From Mesostigma viride (taxonomy: Eukaryota; Streptophyta; Mesostigmatophyceae; Mesostigmatales; Mesostigmataceae), in NCBI GenBank assembly GCA_009746045.1, contig RPFO01000164.1, positions 3,791,740 to 3,855,739 of the forward strand: 64,000 bases of DNA. The letters run 5' to 3'. Of the stretch, positions 11,351 to 22,197 are shown in pieces. Under the pieces are notes generated by a model, which ran no database searches, had not been told where the DNA came from, and was given only the letters and a program-made list of their open reading frames with translations. The position numbers and the translations under genes are program-made. Position 1 is the first letter of the stretch. Every line of letters begins with the position of its first letter.

Positions 11351-11694
11351 CGTATATTGCGTAATAGCGTCGGAAAATTACATCAGCATGTGCGTCGTAG
11401 AAAGACGCATCGATTGTGATATTCACGGCTAAATTCGGTGCTCAAACGTGAAAGTTATGAGCTCCGCCGTCAGCCATGGCTATCTCGTGGCTCGTGGCTC
11501 GAAAAAACTGTCCACTGGCATAGGCCATAGCATGGCTAAATTCTTAATGCAACATCCGGCCATGGGGGTCCCATTATAGGCATGTCTTGGCTAAATTCTG
11601 AAGGCAATATCCTTGGGGGCCATTATGGGCGCACATGCGCGTGGGCCACATGCTAGGCTAAGCCTGACTAATCTACACTACTGGTATGGATTCC

Positions 11695-12918
11695 CTAGTC
11701 TGAGGTGGCAGGAGGGGGCTGCCAGGGCTTGTGGTCAACGTGGATGACCGCCCCCCTCCAGTATACCGGCTTCCCCCCTGCGCTCTGCCGGAGCTGAAGG
11801 TAGGTCGGCCATAGCTCGCGTCGCCGCTGTTGCTGGGCCAGGGTCAAGTCGTCGTCCAGCGTGAAGCGAGTCCTCGAGAGCTTCTTGCGGCATGTAAGGA
11901 ACACCAGCTTGTCCGCCATGTACTTAAAGGTGAGGAGCACGGGTGCCGGGCCAGCCTTCCCCCGCGCGCGGGGGAGGCGGACAGCCGACATGTCCAGCTC
12001 ACCATGCAGTGAGTAGCATGGGGGCAAAAATGTCGCGCTTAAATGCCTCAAGAAGGCTCGTGGAGGTCTCACCTGCCGGCTGGTTGAAGTGCTTGACGAT
12101 GACCTTGTGGCTGCGCCGGGTGATGTCGGCTTCCTCGCAAAGGTCGAGGGCTTGTTGCTTGAGTTGTGCCGTGATGGTGGAGGTGGTGGAGGTGGTGTGC
12201 TGCTTAAGCAAGTCCGCCCAGGTGGAGGGAGCATCGCCGGCCGGGCCAGCAGGCGCCGGCTGGGCGGCGATGTCCTTCACCGCCTGGGCGGTGAGGCCGG
12301 CAGTGTCATGCAAGCTCTCAAGGGCGGTGCATGGCGGTGGCTTGAAGGCGTTGGTCGAGGTCGAGGAGCTGCATGGGCTTTGATGTCGGCAGTGGAGGCG
12401 GAAATGGCAGTGGAGGTGGCGGTGAGGTGAGGAAGTTCAGCAGCCAGCGGGCCACCCATTGCTGCGACGTCAGCAGCAAGGGGGGTCACGTGCTGCTGAA
12501 AGGCTTCCATGAGGATGGAACGGAGGGTGGGGGTGGAGATGGATGGAGCCCAGATCTCGCCGTCAGAGCGCTGGAGAAGGGAGTTGAGGATGGCGTGCTG
12601 GAGTTGGGGGCGGGGGCACCCGAACATCGTGCTGATGTTGTTCCAGCGGCGGCCGTCCGGGAGGAGGAGGCGATTGTTGTCGTGGTGATGGAGGCACAGG
12701 TCGTAAAGCAACAAGGCGTAGTCCCAGTAGAGGATGCAGTGCAGAGCATCGGACGGAGACATGTTGGTCCAGTCGTGATCATCGACCCATGGAAAGGTTG
12801 GAGCCGACAGCGCGGTTCCGAGGGGCGTGAAGACCCTCCTGTTTTGTCGGCGGAGTGGGCGCGTTTAGGGTCAGGCGATGCCGATGGCGAGGCGCTGGCC
12901 GGGCCGGCAGCGATGTTG
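11695..12918 (-). pseudogene. LINE ORF1, copy 4, frameshifted
   Basis: Minus-strand relative of the ORF1 in copy 3, broken into overlapping frames: 12762-12277, 12313-11999 and 12234-11695. It keeps QQHVTPLAADVAAMGG, KQQALDLCEEADITRR and the terminal LDDDLTLAQQQRRRELWP block, followed by YWRGAVIHVDHKPWQPP and a stop near 11695. It is closest to copy 1 in wording. It holds the intact TTAA site (12204-12207) that copy 1 lost to element 1. Confidence 0.7.
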
Positions 12919-13424
12919 CTGCATATGTCGTAGTTATGTGATGTAGGTAGTTGTACCTTGTGCAGCCATGGCATGCAACCCTTGGATGTCCGTGTCAGAT
13001 TACTATTAATTTCTTCAGGGTTCTTCTTCTTTTCGGGGGTTTCCTTATGTTGAATGCCAATCTCACCTCCGTAATTTATCAAATTAATTTGGAACATAAC
13101 TCGGACGTTGGGAGTAAATGTAGCACATATCCCTGAGAAGGGGCATATGGCTTTTAATACATTCTGGGCTACTTCATGCAAGGGTGGGAATGTAAGCTAC
13201 CTTTGCTCTAGGTGCACCAGGGCATGCATGCACCTGCATGCACCCTCATGATCTATCACGCTATGCCCAGCTAAGGGGGAGCATGTCATGTGGGGGAAGA
13301 TAATCATGGCTATACAAGAGCTAGGGCATGGCTTAGAACTCAGCAGAGAGTAACTCCCTGCATGGGCACTGCATAATAAAATAAAGCTAGGCATCATCTG
13401 GAGGGTGGCTCATCATAGGCACAC

Positions 13425-14154
13425 ATTAAAAAAAAAAAATTAAATTATAACATGCCTCCGTTGGGAGATCATGTAGCATATATTCCATGATGGATGGGGT
13501 GGAGGAAGCCGCGTAATCGAACTATCCTAACTCTAAGCTATCTAGTCTAGAAAATCCTAACTACACTACTCATCAAAACGCCGCCTCCGCTTGGGGGGAG
13601 GGGGCTTGCCCACAGGGTCGGGCGTGTGCGCCTTGACAATCCTCTTCCACCGCGTCTTGTCCTGCATGGCAGTCCAAAGACGGCAGAGAGAGTGGATGCG
13701 GTGCTCAAACTAGGCTGGGACCACTATGAGGTCGTCCAGCAACATCTGGATGTAGTTCGTGACAGGTTTCCCTGTACCCTTTCGGGAATGCCCTCGGGGC
13801 CAGGCCAGGTCAGAATGTACGTGGCGCCCTGGCTGGCCAAGCCGCTGGGGGCCGGCCAGACCAAGGGCGATGTCGACCTGGCTGGTGCGAGCAAGGTGTC
13901 CTACAAATGCTATCCTACGCTGCCTAAGCTCGTCCGAAACACGAGGCATGCCATGATACAAAGACTCTGATGACGGACGCTCGGAAAACCCTACGTTAAC
14001 TGACCTGTCGGAGCATCCTGTAAACCGTACCGTCTAGCCTAGCTGCCAGTTTGGGTGGGAGTGTCCACGCCTCGGCGCCATACGTGAGCACCGTGAGGAC
14101 GAGGACCTTGAAGAGCATGCGCTTGCGGTCATGCTCGCCCAGGCCCTTCGAGCG
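13425..14154 (-). mobile_element. 5'-truncated LINE fragment with the ORF2 C-terminus
   Basis: About 730 bp inserted in the 3' UTR of copy 5 with the 9-bp duplication GGCACACAT (about 13416-13424 and 14155-14163). Its minus-strand 3' end reads CTCCCAACGGAGGCATGTTATAATTT and then an A/T tail at 13427-13440. That resembles the 3' end of the five ORF1-bearing copies, so it may show the family's missing ORF2. The upstream part encodes the tail of a reverse transcriptase ORF. Confidence 0.65.
13590..14150 (-). pseudogene. LINE ORF2 C-terminal fragment
   Basis: Minus-strand translation near 14130-13990 gives LFKVLVLTVLTYGAEAWTLP, and further on RRIAFVGHLAR (about 13930). These are the blocks that follow the RT domain in many LINE ORF2 proteins (YGxExW and RRLxxLGHxxR). 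Catalytic RT motifs are absent because of 5' truncation, and there are in-frame stops. It is too short to assign a clade. Confidence 0.6.
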
Positions 14155-14244
14155 CCAGGCACACATGTACATTACGCTAAGAATGCTAGGCCTCAGCTGG
14201 TATAGTGCCTGTAGTAGGCGGGCATGTACAAGGCCACTGTCTAA

Positions 14245-15683
14245 CTACTCTGCACTACTTCTGCTGTATTCCCCTAGGCTGGGGCTTCTGGAGTCGCTGG
14301 GGCCGCGGTGGTTGAGGGGTTCGCGTGCCAGGGCTTGTGGCCGACGTAGATCGATGGCCGCCCCCTTCCAGTACACCGGCTGGCCCGCCTTGGTCTGCCG
14401 GAGCTGCATGGAGGTAGGTCGGCCATATAGCTCCCGTCGCCGTTGTTGCTGCGCCAGGGTCAAGTCGTCGTCCACGGTGAAGTGAGTCTTCTCGAGCCGC
14501 TTGCGGCGTCTGAGAAACGAAAGCTGCTCCGCTGGGCTCTCAAAGATGAGAAGAAGCGGAGGCGCCCCTGCCTTACCCCGCGCGCGGGGGAGGCGGTGGG
14601 CGGTCAGCTTAATCTCACCAAGAAGGCCCGTGCGTGCAAGGATTTTGCTCTCAAACGCACGTGCAAGCTTCTCGGAATTCTCACCTTCCTCCATGTCGAA
14701 GTTCTTGAGTATGGCGTTGAGGCTGCGCTTGGCGAGCTCGGCCTCCTCGCGGAGGTCAAGCGTCTGCCGCTGGAGCTAGAGCTGGGCTGCGACGGCGGAG
14801 GTGGTGGAGGTGGTGTGCGCTGCTTAAGCATGTCCGCCCAGGACGTGATGGGAGGAGCATCGCCGGCCAGGCCAGCAGGGGCTGGCTTGGCGGCAATGTC
14901 CTTCACCACCTGGGCGGTGAGGCCTGCGGTGTTCTGCAGGACCTCGATAGCGATGGCATTGTCCTTAAGACGCTGGTCGATGTCGCGGAGCTGGGCGGTG
15001 ATGGCGTCGGAGGAGGGGGTGGTGGCGGTGGAGGGGGCGAGGAGGGTGGAGGTGGCGGACTGGCGGTGGAGATGGTGGGGAGCTCAGCAGCCAGCGTGCC
15101 GCCCATTGCCGCCACATCTGTGGTGCCAAGGGGGGTCACGTGCTGCTCGAAAGCTTCCTTAAGGAGGGTGCGGATGGAGGATTCGGTTAAGGTGGTGGTG
15201 AGGGGCTTGGGGGGCCAAAGCTCCTCGATGGAGCGTCCAAGGAGGGAAAAGAGGGCGTATTGCTGGAGGTGGGGGCGGCGGGTGGTGTGGATGCTTTGGT
15301 CGAAATAGCGCCTCTGAAGGAAGGCATTGAAGAGGCGGCCCTGGTGAGAAAGCTGCCTGCACAGTTCAAGAAGCGAGGCGTGCGATCCGAAAAACACCTA
15401 GGCCAGGATGCGATCGTGGGTGAGCTTGTCAAAAAAGCCGGGCTGGCTGGCGTCAAAGTCGAGCTCGTCCCAGGTCGGCTCGGCAGGGCGACTGCGCTTG
15501 GGCTCAGGCGACGCTGCGGGCGAGGTGAGCCCGGGGGGCTGGGCGATCGATCACTAGAGCTTGGCTAGTGGCGCCACTGCCTTCTGGGCCAGTGGGCGAA
15601 GCTGCAGCCGGAGCTGCAGACGTATTTTCATTGCCGAGCGAAGCCGCCAGGCTGCGTTGCGTCGAGGAGCGTTTTCTCGTCAT
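14245..15683 (-). pseudogene. LINE ORF1, copy 5, frameshifted
   Basis: Starts MTRKRSSTQRSLAASLG at 15683. It continues in shifting frames (15397-14903, then 14909-14604 and 14694-14245). It contains TLLKEAFEQHVTPLG, a proline-rich run and the C-terminal VDDDLTLAQQQRRREL block. The middle differs from copy 3 (RRPHLQQYALFSLLGRS in place of SRPKLQRFALCSLVGRS), so copies 3 and 5 form one subfamily and copies 1, 2 and 4 another. It carries the empty site for the element at 8371-10064. Confidence 0.65.
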
Positions 15684-16039
15684 ATATTGCGTAATAGCTT
15701 CGGAAAATTATATCAGCATGTGCGTCGTAGAAAGACGCGTCGACTGTGATGTTCACGGCTAAAATCGGTGCTCAAACGTGAAAGTTATGAGCTCCGCCGT
15801 CAGCCATGGCTACCTCGTGGCTCGTGGCTCGTACCGTGCATGGTCCGTTCATCAAATGTTCTCAATGAATATATAGTAATGCAATGCTCACACGGGTCAT
15901 ATTCCACCCACAGGGGATGCCGGCTCGTAATTCGACGGGTCCGATTGCACATGCACCCTGTGGCATGCCTGAGGCACGAGGGAATCAAGGGGGGGCAGTC
16001 TTTACCCTCCTGCCCGCTGTGCACGTACTCTGACCGGGA

Positions 16040-16280
16040 TTAAAAGCACTCTGGTGCTCCGTGACTCCCCAACGGGAGCACCTGTTTAATTAATTATTTT
16101 AATTAAGCGCGGAAGAGGCGCTAGATAGATAGCTAGGATTGTTAGACTAGATTAGCCTAGCATAGATTAGATTCCCACGGCGCTTAGTCACCACCCGCGG
16201 GCCCATATATCAGTCCATGGAATGTGTGCTACATGACCCCCCAACGGAGGCATTTTATAATTTAGTTTATTTTTTATGGG
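16040..16280 (+). repeat. LINE 3'-end fragments
   Basis: Two short pieces related to the LINE 3' terminus: ACTCCCCAACGGGAGCACCT followed by TTAATTAATTA (about 16061-16095), and CCCCCCAACGGAGGCATTTTATAATTT (about 16231-16260). They look like separate, heavily truncated insertions. From 16281 to 16846 I see no gene or repeat. Confidence 0.45.
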
Positions 16281-16846
16281 TGGAAACCCAGGCAACTATC
16301 TACGAATGGTCCAACACTGGAAAGTGTCCTAGACTATGGCTCAGCCCACAAACGGCTCGGCCCTGATTGCCGGCGCCCCAGGTCGGCGCCGGCACTAACC
16401 ATACGTAACATATGCTAGTAAAAGCACCTACGTACGAACCCATCAACCCTCCCAATAAAGGGTACGTAGCTAATCACAAATAGCCCAACTGCAATACATT
16501 GTTATGGCCAAGTGTCCTAGAAAGAACCCTAATTAAATAGGCTTGGGCGTGACAAGAAACACGAGGCAGGCCTGGATTCGAGGGTTCACAGGGTTTCACT
16601 TTGCCGTCTGGAACTGTTTTCATCATTTGTTGTTCTCGCACACAAGCTAAAATGATAATAAAGTGCTTCTTGTCTCATGGAATTGAAAGCTCCCTGCTTC
16701 ATATATGCCCTACTGTGTGGTACTGGCTCCATTTCAGCCTGCACTCAAGCCTATTGGTAATACCTCTACCTGTACAAAAGTTTCTAGACAAGGCGCGTTG
16801 GCCTGCCTCAACATGGTCCGCTTGCAGACACTTGACTAGTCAGCAA

Positions 16847-18655
16847 TCAAGAGATCTCCATCCACGCCATCTGTACCGGCCTCTCGGCAATAACGGGCCG
16901 AAACGATGGCCCAAACAACTTCTCCATATCGCCATTCGCGCCACCCTCATGTTCCCCAGGCACCCTGCCGCCACCTGGGCCCGCCCTCATCCACGGCCGG
17001 CCAGCACTTTGCACCCTCGTGTCGCTGGTATGACCCCCCTGACTGGCCCCCCCCCTGTCACTGCCCCCTCTGTCCTTTATGCTTTGAGGCCTCGGGACAT
17101 GCCGGCCACCGCCACCGATGCTACTGCTGCCATTCTCCACCATTCTTTCTGATGACCCCCGGTTCACACCCCCCACTCCAGCGTGAACCCAACCTGCTGA
17201 ATACATGCTACTGCTGACTGGTCCGTGTGGCCGGGGCTTCCCGCTGACATGACTCTGCATGGCCAGCAGGGAACGGCTGTCCGCATAAGGGGACGACTGC
17301 AGCTGGAGCGCGCTGAAGCTGACGCACGGCACGTCAACACTTGACCCCTTGGAGGCCGACTCACGTGATGGAGGCAAGTCGCGGCCGCAAGCGACGCGGG
17401 AGCGGTGGTTACTGGCGACGCTACGCCGCGAAGAACTGGATGCGTGCGAGGCGGACGACTTGACGCTCGTGGCCGAGGTCGTGGACAGGGAGGGCACCAG
17501 GGGGGCTGGGGCTAGCAGCGCCTGGTTATGCTTGCGCCGGAAATCCCGCAGGCTCTTGCTGAGTGCTTGGTACATCGGGTTTTCTTTGCCCCAGCACGCG
17601 AGCGCCGTGGCCACCGCCTTACGGTAAGAGTCCTCCGCCGCGTGGTACTGCTGCAAGCACTCTTGTTCCACCGCCATGTTGTGGTAGGCGACAGCCAGCA
17701 CGCTCTGCAGGTGGTGCGGGATCTCGCTGATGTCATCTGGCCGGGACCCTGCGATGCCGTGCGCCTGATCCCCGGGGCGCTCGAGTGGTGGCTCCGCTGC
17801 ATCCGTCTGGCAATGGTTGGAAGGGAGGTCGTCTCCGTGGCCCAATCCGGCTCTACCGCCGTTACGTACGAATCCGTTAGAATTGTTATCAGGGCGGGCG
17901 GATTCTTCCTCCTCCGTCTGGGAAAAATTCTTGGCATGTTTGTGAATCCAGTCTACCGCCGTGAAAGCGTGCACGAGGGCGTCTTTATGCCGCCCTAGCT
18001 GACTCAACGTGACGCAGGCATTCAGGTGAGTACCAGCAGGGTTTTCAGCATTGTCCGGGTTTTCCGCTTCAATTCGAAGAGCCTTTTCGAGGTATTGCAG
18101 CGACAAACGGAGTTTCTTAATGCGCTTGAAGTAGCATCCCATATTGTTTAGGGTCACAGCACGCAAGCGAAGGCGGGAGGCTGAGAATTCCCGCAAGCAT
18201 CCGTCAGACTGTGTCAGGATTTCGGCCTTCTTCAGCAGGTCGTGAGCCTGGGGAAACTGCTCATCCTCGCAAAGTTGCATAGCGAGCACGTTATAGGATG
18301 TGGTTAAAATTGCCCCAGCCTCAGCGACTTGGGAGCTGGATACACCATGCAAGCGCGTCTTCAGCACGAGCATTTCTTCCTTCCATCGTAGCGTTTCCTG
18401 CAGCGGCCTGTTGGAGGCCTCCAGTTGTTCACACATGGCGGATGCATGGGCAATTTGCGCCTCCAAATCATTCTTGAAAGCATCCCGGGAAGAAGGGCTA
18501 AAGTCTCGAGCTTCCATTTCCCGTTGAGTCCACGCTTCCCCGAAAGCTACGCCATAGCCAAAGCCCTTAACTTCACCAGGCACTGTAAGTACCTTGTACT
18601 GCCTATTCGAGCTAATTGCGGTGGTTGCCGTGTGTTGCCACAATAATTGCCCCAC
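16847..18655 (-). CDS. TPR-repeat protein
   Basis: A 602-codon minus-strand frame without transposon features. Residues about 60-105 look like a coiled coil. TPR-like helix pairs are seen at about 115-148 (YNVLAMQLCEDEQFPQAHDL), 164-196 (LNNMGCYFKRIKKLRLSLQY), 207-240 and 317-352 (AYHNMAVEQECLQQYHAAED). This suggests a scaffold for protein-protein contacts, as in kinesin-light-chain-like proteins. Residues 380-602 are Ser/Gly/Arg-rich and probably disordered. The start is uncertain: TTACAG precedes TGCCTGGTGAAG on the minus strand near 18582, so the first about 24 residues may be intron and upstream exons may lie beyond. A transposon begins at 18733. No closer family is recognised. Confidence 0.6.
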   Translation of the reverse strand: MGQLLWQHTATTAISSNRQYKVLTVPGEVKGFGYGVAFGEAWTQREMEARDFSPSSRDAFKNDLEAQIAHASAMCEQLEASNRPLQETLRWKEEMLVLKTRLHGVSSSQVAEAGAILTTSYNVLAMQLCEDEQFPQAHDLLKKAEILTQSDGCLREFSASRLRLRAVTLNNMGCYFKRIKKLRLSLQYLEKALRIEAENPDNAENPAGTHLNACVTLSQLGRHKDALVHAFTAVDWIHKHAKNFSQTEEEESARPDNNSNGFVRNGGRAGLGHGDDLPSNHCQTDAAEPPLERPGDQAHGIAGSRPDDISEIPHHLQSVLAVAYHNMAVEQECLQQYHAAEDSYRKAVATALACWGKENPMYQALSKSLRDFRRKHNQALLAPAPLVPSLSTTSATSVKSSASHASSSSRRSVASNHRSRVACGRDLPPSRESASKGSSVDVPCVSFSALQLQSSPYADSRSLLAMQSHVSGKPRPHGPVSSSMYSAGWVHAGVGGVNRGSSERMVENGSSSIGGGGRHVPRPQSIKDRGGSDRGGASQGGHTSDTRVQSAGRPWMRAGPGGGRVPGEHEGGANGDMEKLFGPSFRPVIAERPVQMAWMEIS

Positions 18656-18732
18656 TTCCGGAACTTAACAGTAGAGGCTTGAGCTCTTGCCTGTTGGCAT
18701 GCCACTTGCCACACGCCCACACCAAGCCAATA

Positions 18733-21336
18733 CAGTCATTCCCGCGTTAAGTTGCGATCGCCCCCTCAAACTTGGCGCCGCAACTTAACGCGGGAACGCA
18801 ACTTAACGGTAGAATTAGGCTAGCAGCCCACCACCTCCTCCTCTGACGGACTTCTATACGGCATTCGACAGCTCTCGTCAAGCCCGATCCAGCTGCAGCG
18901 TCAAAGCCGGCCGAAGTCCATTTTCCAGGCCAGATATTTTGGACAAAGGCGGGCTGCAAAACACGCCGTGGGCAGCCACGCAGTGCCTGCGTTTTATACC
19001 ACAACTGTGTGTGTTTTAACCCTCTTCGACTCTCTTTTTGGCGGGTTGCTTAATTGCCAACCGGCTTAACGCCGGTTTGATTGTGACAAAACATGGGAAC
19101 AGTCGCGAGGGAAGCTTCATCAGTTTGCTCATCATGTCAATGGCCTGCATGTAAACACTATAATAACAGGCAGCGAGACCGACTGCCTGTGGCCTCAACG
19201 TCCTTGTCTTTGCCCTTCTGTGGTGCATTCGGCATGATGGTGGTAATTATTTCCGGCAAGATGTCTCAATTACAGACGGCCCCTGCATGGTCGTGGATTC
19301 TTATGTACCGCAGCCCGGCCGCAGGCTGCAAAACTGAATTTGCCGTAACTGGTTGCACTATTCGCGCTTTTCACCTAAGCCAGCAGGCGGGGAAATTTGC
19401 GCGCCGGTGGGACTTGCGTATTTTGCCGCCTAAAATCACGTAGCGGGTCCGGACTTGGCAAAACATGGCCTCCTGCGCGGCCAAAAATGGCCTGACACCT
19501 ACAAATTGAGTCATTACCGCGTTAAGTTGCGATGGCCTCCATGCTTAACCCCTCATTGGTCCCATTTAAAGCCGAAAAATCGGCTGCAAAATGCTAAATT
19601 TGCAAACCACCCCACACCCAACCTACCAACATCCAAGGGCTGTCCTTGGGGGTCAAGCATGTCCATGAGTTGCCCTTCGGGGTGAGCTATCACAACCTAA
19701 CATATCTGCAGGGTAGGCCATAGAAAACTACCGCCAAAGTTAGGGGGGTCGAGACGCGCGTTTTCATTTTTGGTAGATTGTGCATTTTGAATTATGTTAT
19801 AAGACCTAGGCACCTACCACTTCAGGGATGATAAACAATTAGTTGCTGAACAGTTTGAGCCATTGGGGTTATCATTTGGGTGGGTATACCAGCAGTTACA
19901 CCCAGTACAGCCCATAGGGGTACCGTTGGTAAAAAGCAACCAAGGGGGTAGGGGTGGGCATACTACCTACTAATACCTACTAATATGGCCCCCAACCATG
20001 CCATACAATACATTTCCCTTCCACAATGATGGGGAAACATAACTGCATCATCACACTGCCCTTACATGGCACCTATGTGCAGGTGCCACCTTGTCCATGC
20101 ACGTAGGTAACGTGGTACGGATACCCTACGCAAGGCATACATTATAGGAGGCAGCCACCAACAAACTAGTGACGTTGAGCCTATTTCAGCCTGCCCTAGC
20201 AAGGATAAACTAGGCCTAACCTGCTATAGCTTGCCAGGTGATGGCCAGCACACCTGGTGGCACATGCTGTCAATGGGAAGCTTTTACTCACCAGTTACGT
20301 GCTTGATGATGCCACAGAGACCAGCCAACTGCCTCACAATCATGCAATATGTGTATGGGAAATGTATAACAAACATATATGGAGGTATTCAAACCCATAC
20401 AGCATCTAAAACTTATCACCATCACACTGTGGCAGGTCAACTGACTGAGGGAAGCATCTAAGAAGGGTGTTTTAGAAAGGGGCCAGGCCAGGGTCAAGAA
20501 AGAGCATGAATAATGCAAAAAGAATGTGCCACACAAGCTAGAACGTATATATAAATGTCAAAAATCGATAGGAAAACGATGCTGAAGCTTTACCAGGCAT
20601 GGATGGCGTTACCTTGGCCCAGGCGGTGGCCGCAAAATGGCGCATTTTGGCACACCAAAGTTGTGCAGCATGGTTGCTAGATTCGGCGATTTCTTGCCAC
20701 CCTTGCACGTTTATGACTACTATGTATCATAATAAGTACAAAGAAACCAATATATCCTTTAACATACGCCGTAAAGGTATTGCTGTCAACGTTTCTATCG
20801 TCCGGCCTGATCGCAGTTTTTTCCAGCAAGAACGCTGCCGACACCTATCAAATGGCATTCCCGCGAACCAAAAATTGGCCTGTAGCATCTTTAGGACGTA
20901 TAAAATCAATTTCCTAAGTTTGGCCAGAAAATTCGAACGCAAACGTAAATGCCATGCGTGGGCGCAAGCCGCCATGGCCAGGTCGTCGTTTTCCGGAATG
21001 CACGTTTTACGTGAAAAAGTACCCTGACCCCTTGTACTTTGACCGGCCAGAACACCTCTATAACTTTGTCAGAAGTATGCGAACCCTAGTACCATGCTGT
21101 GAGGAAAATTATAAACTTTCGATCTTCTCAGCTAAACGTTTCCTAATTCTCAATAGTTTTCGCGCAATTTGGTCCCCCGCGGAGCAGCCGATGCATCGGC
21201 TGCAAGTCGATTTTTGGCGGAAAATCGGCTGCAAGACCAATGAGGGGTTAAGTTGCGGTCGCCCCCCAAACTTCGGCGCCGCAACTTAACGCGGGAACGC
21301 AACCTTAAGAAACGCAACTTAACGCGGGAATGACTG
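18733..21336. mobile_element. Tc1/mariner-like non-autonomous element (element 3)
   Basis: 2,604 bp between TA dinucleotides (18731-18732 and 21337-21338). Inverted ends are CAGTCATTCCCGCGTTAAG on both sides, each continuing into a hairpin built on GTTAAGTTGCG/CGCAACTTAAC. A second left-type end at about 19507 (GTCATTACCGCGTTAAGTTG), followed by CTTAACCCCTCATTGGTC, mirrors the right end (CCAATGAGGGGTTAAG at about 21239). An inner unit of about 1.83 kb is therefore likely, with about 0.77 kb added to its left. No transposase ORF. The interior, about 20010-21060 read on the minus strand, is homologous to element 2. Confidence 0.75.
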
Positions 21337-22197
21337 TATGTTGTTGTTGTTGTTGTTGTTGTGTCCCACGCCGCATGGGCAGCAGAGAATCTATAGTGGC
21401 CGAGGGCCGGATATATTTAGTATCGGTGGTGCTATCGGGGCACTGGGACATGGATCAAGCCAATAGTAGACGTCGGTGCTGAGGGCCGGGTGGGTGGCTC
21501 CATGTGTCTGTGTCTGTCTCCATGTAACTTTCAACGGTTACATCCTGATCTACCTACATTTTCCAGGTAAATAGGTGTACGTTTATTCCAAATATAACCA
21601 GTAGTTAATCCCTGCTAAACCTAGGGTATCAAGATGTCAGTGGCTAAAAGCCTAAAACGGAGCCTTACTACTGTAGACCACGGAAGCTGATCTACCTACT
21701 CGATCCCACGGAATATGCTGAACTGTAAACTGAACTGAACCAGAGTACTCGCCACTATAGATTTCCGGTGAAATGGGTGTTAGTTTATTTCCATATAACA
21801 GTTAAGGTGACCCAGGTATGCCAAAAATAGCCTGAAATGCCTAGTTGTGACTAAATTGGGTTGCCCGCATTAATAAAATAAATTGGGTTGCTCGCCACTA
21901 TAGATTTTCCGGGTAAATGGGTATTTTTATTAACCAATATAGGAATATCATTAGGTGAAGAGGTACCACGTATCGACCATCTGGTTACCCTCTGAGGGTA
22001 GTGTGATAGGTGAAAGGTTTAGAAAGGAGCATTGTGTGACCAGGGGAGCCAAGTGACGCGCGTAAGGTCACCGTGAGGAATGCAAGTACTAACACCCTGT
22101 TGCGTCCCAGGAGAGCATGGAAGAGCTCCAAGGGGCTGGGCTTGTCATTGTTGGGCCCGGGGTCCCACACCTTGTATTGTTCTTGCGCCAAGAGCCA

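Larger units (their letters stand above)
7826..11516 (-). mobile_element. LINE copy 3, nested in copy 4
   Basis: Minus-strand copy with a perfect 12-bp TSD GGCATAGGCCAT (7814-7825 and 11517-11528). The 3' tail is (TTAA)n at 7826-7842, followed inward by the family 3' UTR, the ORF1 C-terminus (8265-8370), the DNA element 8371-10064, most of ORF1 (10065-11350) and a 5' UTR ending near 11500. It has the best preserved ORF1 of the five copies, so it is probably among the youngest. No ORF2 is present. Confidence 0.75.
7533..12920 (-). mobile_element. LINE copy 4 (outer), carrying nested copy 3
   Basis: Minus-strand LINE copy. Its 3' tail (TTAATAAATTAATT) starts at 7533, next to element 2, and its 3' UTR covers about 7545-7825. 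Copy 3 then interrupts it. The rest of the 3' UTR (11529-11690) and a damaged ORF1 (about 11695-12918) follow. The interruption is proved by the duplicated target GGCATAGGCCAT on both sides of copy 3. Homology to ORF1 stops near 12920, so the copy is 5'-truncated. Its own TSD was not found. Positions 12921-13083 hold nothing I recognise. Confidence 0.65.
13084..15846 (-). mobile_element. LINE copy 5
   Basis: Minus-strand copy. Its 3' UTR begins near 13091 (GGAACATAACTCGG) behind an AATT-type tail, and the probable TSD is ATCAAAT (13079-13085 region and about 15854). The 3' UTR is interrupted at 13425-14154 by another LINE fragment. ORF1 covers about 14245-15683 and the 5' UTR ends near 15837. 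The short TSD makes the outer limits approximate. Confidence 0.6.
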
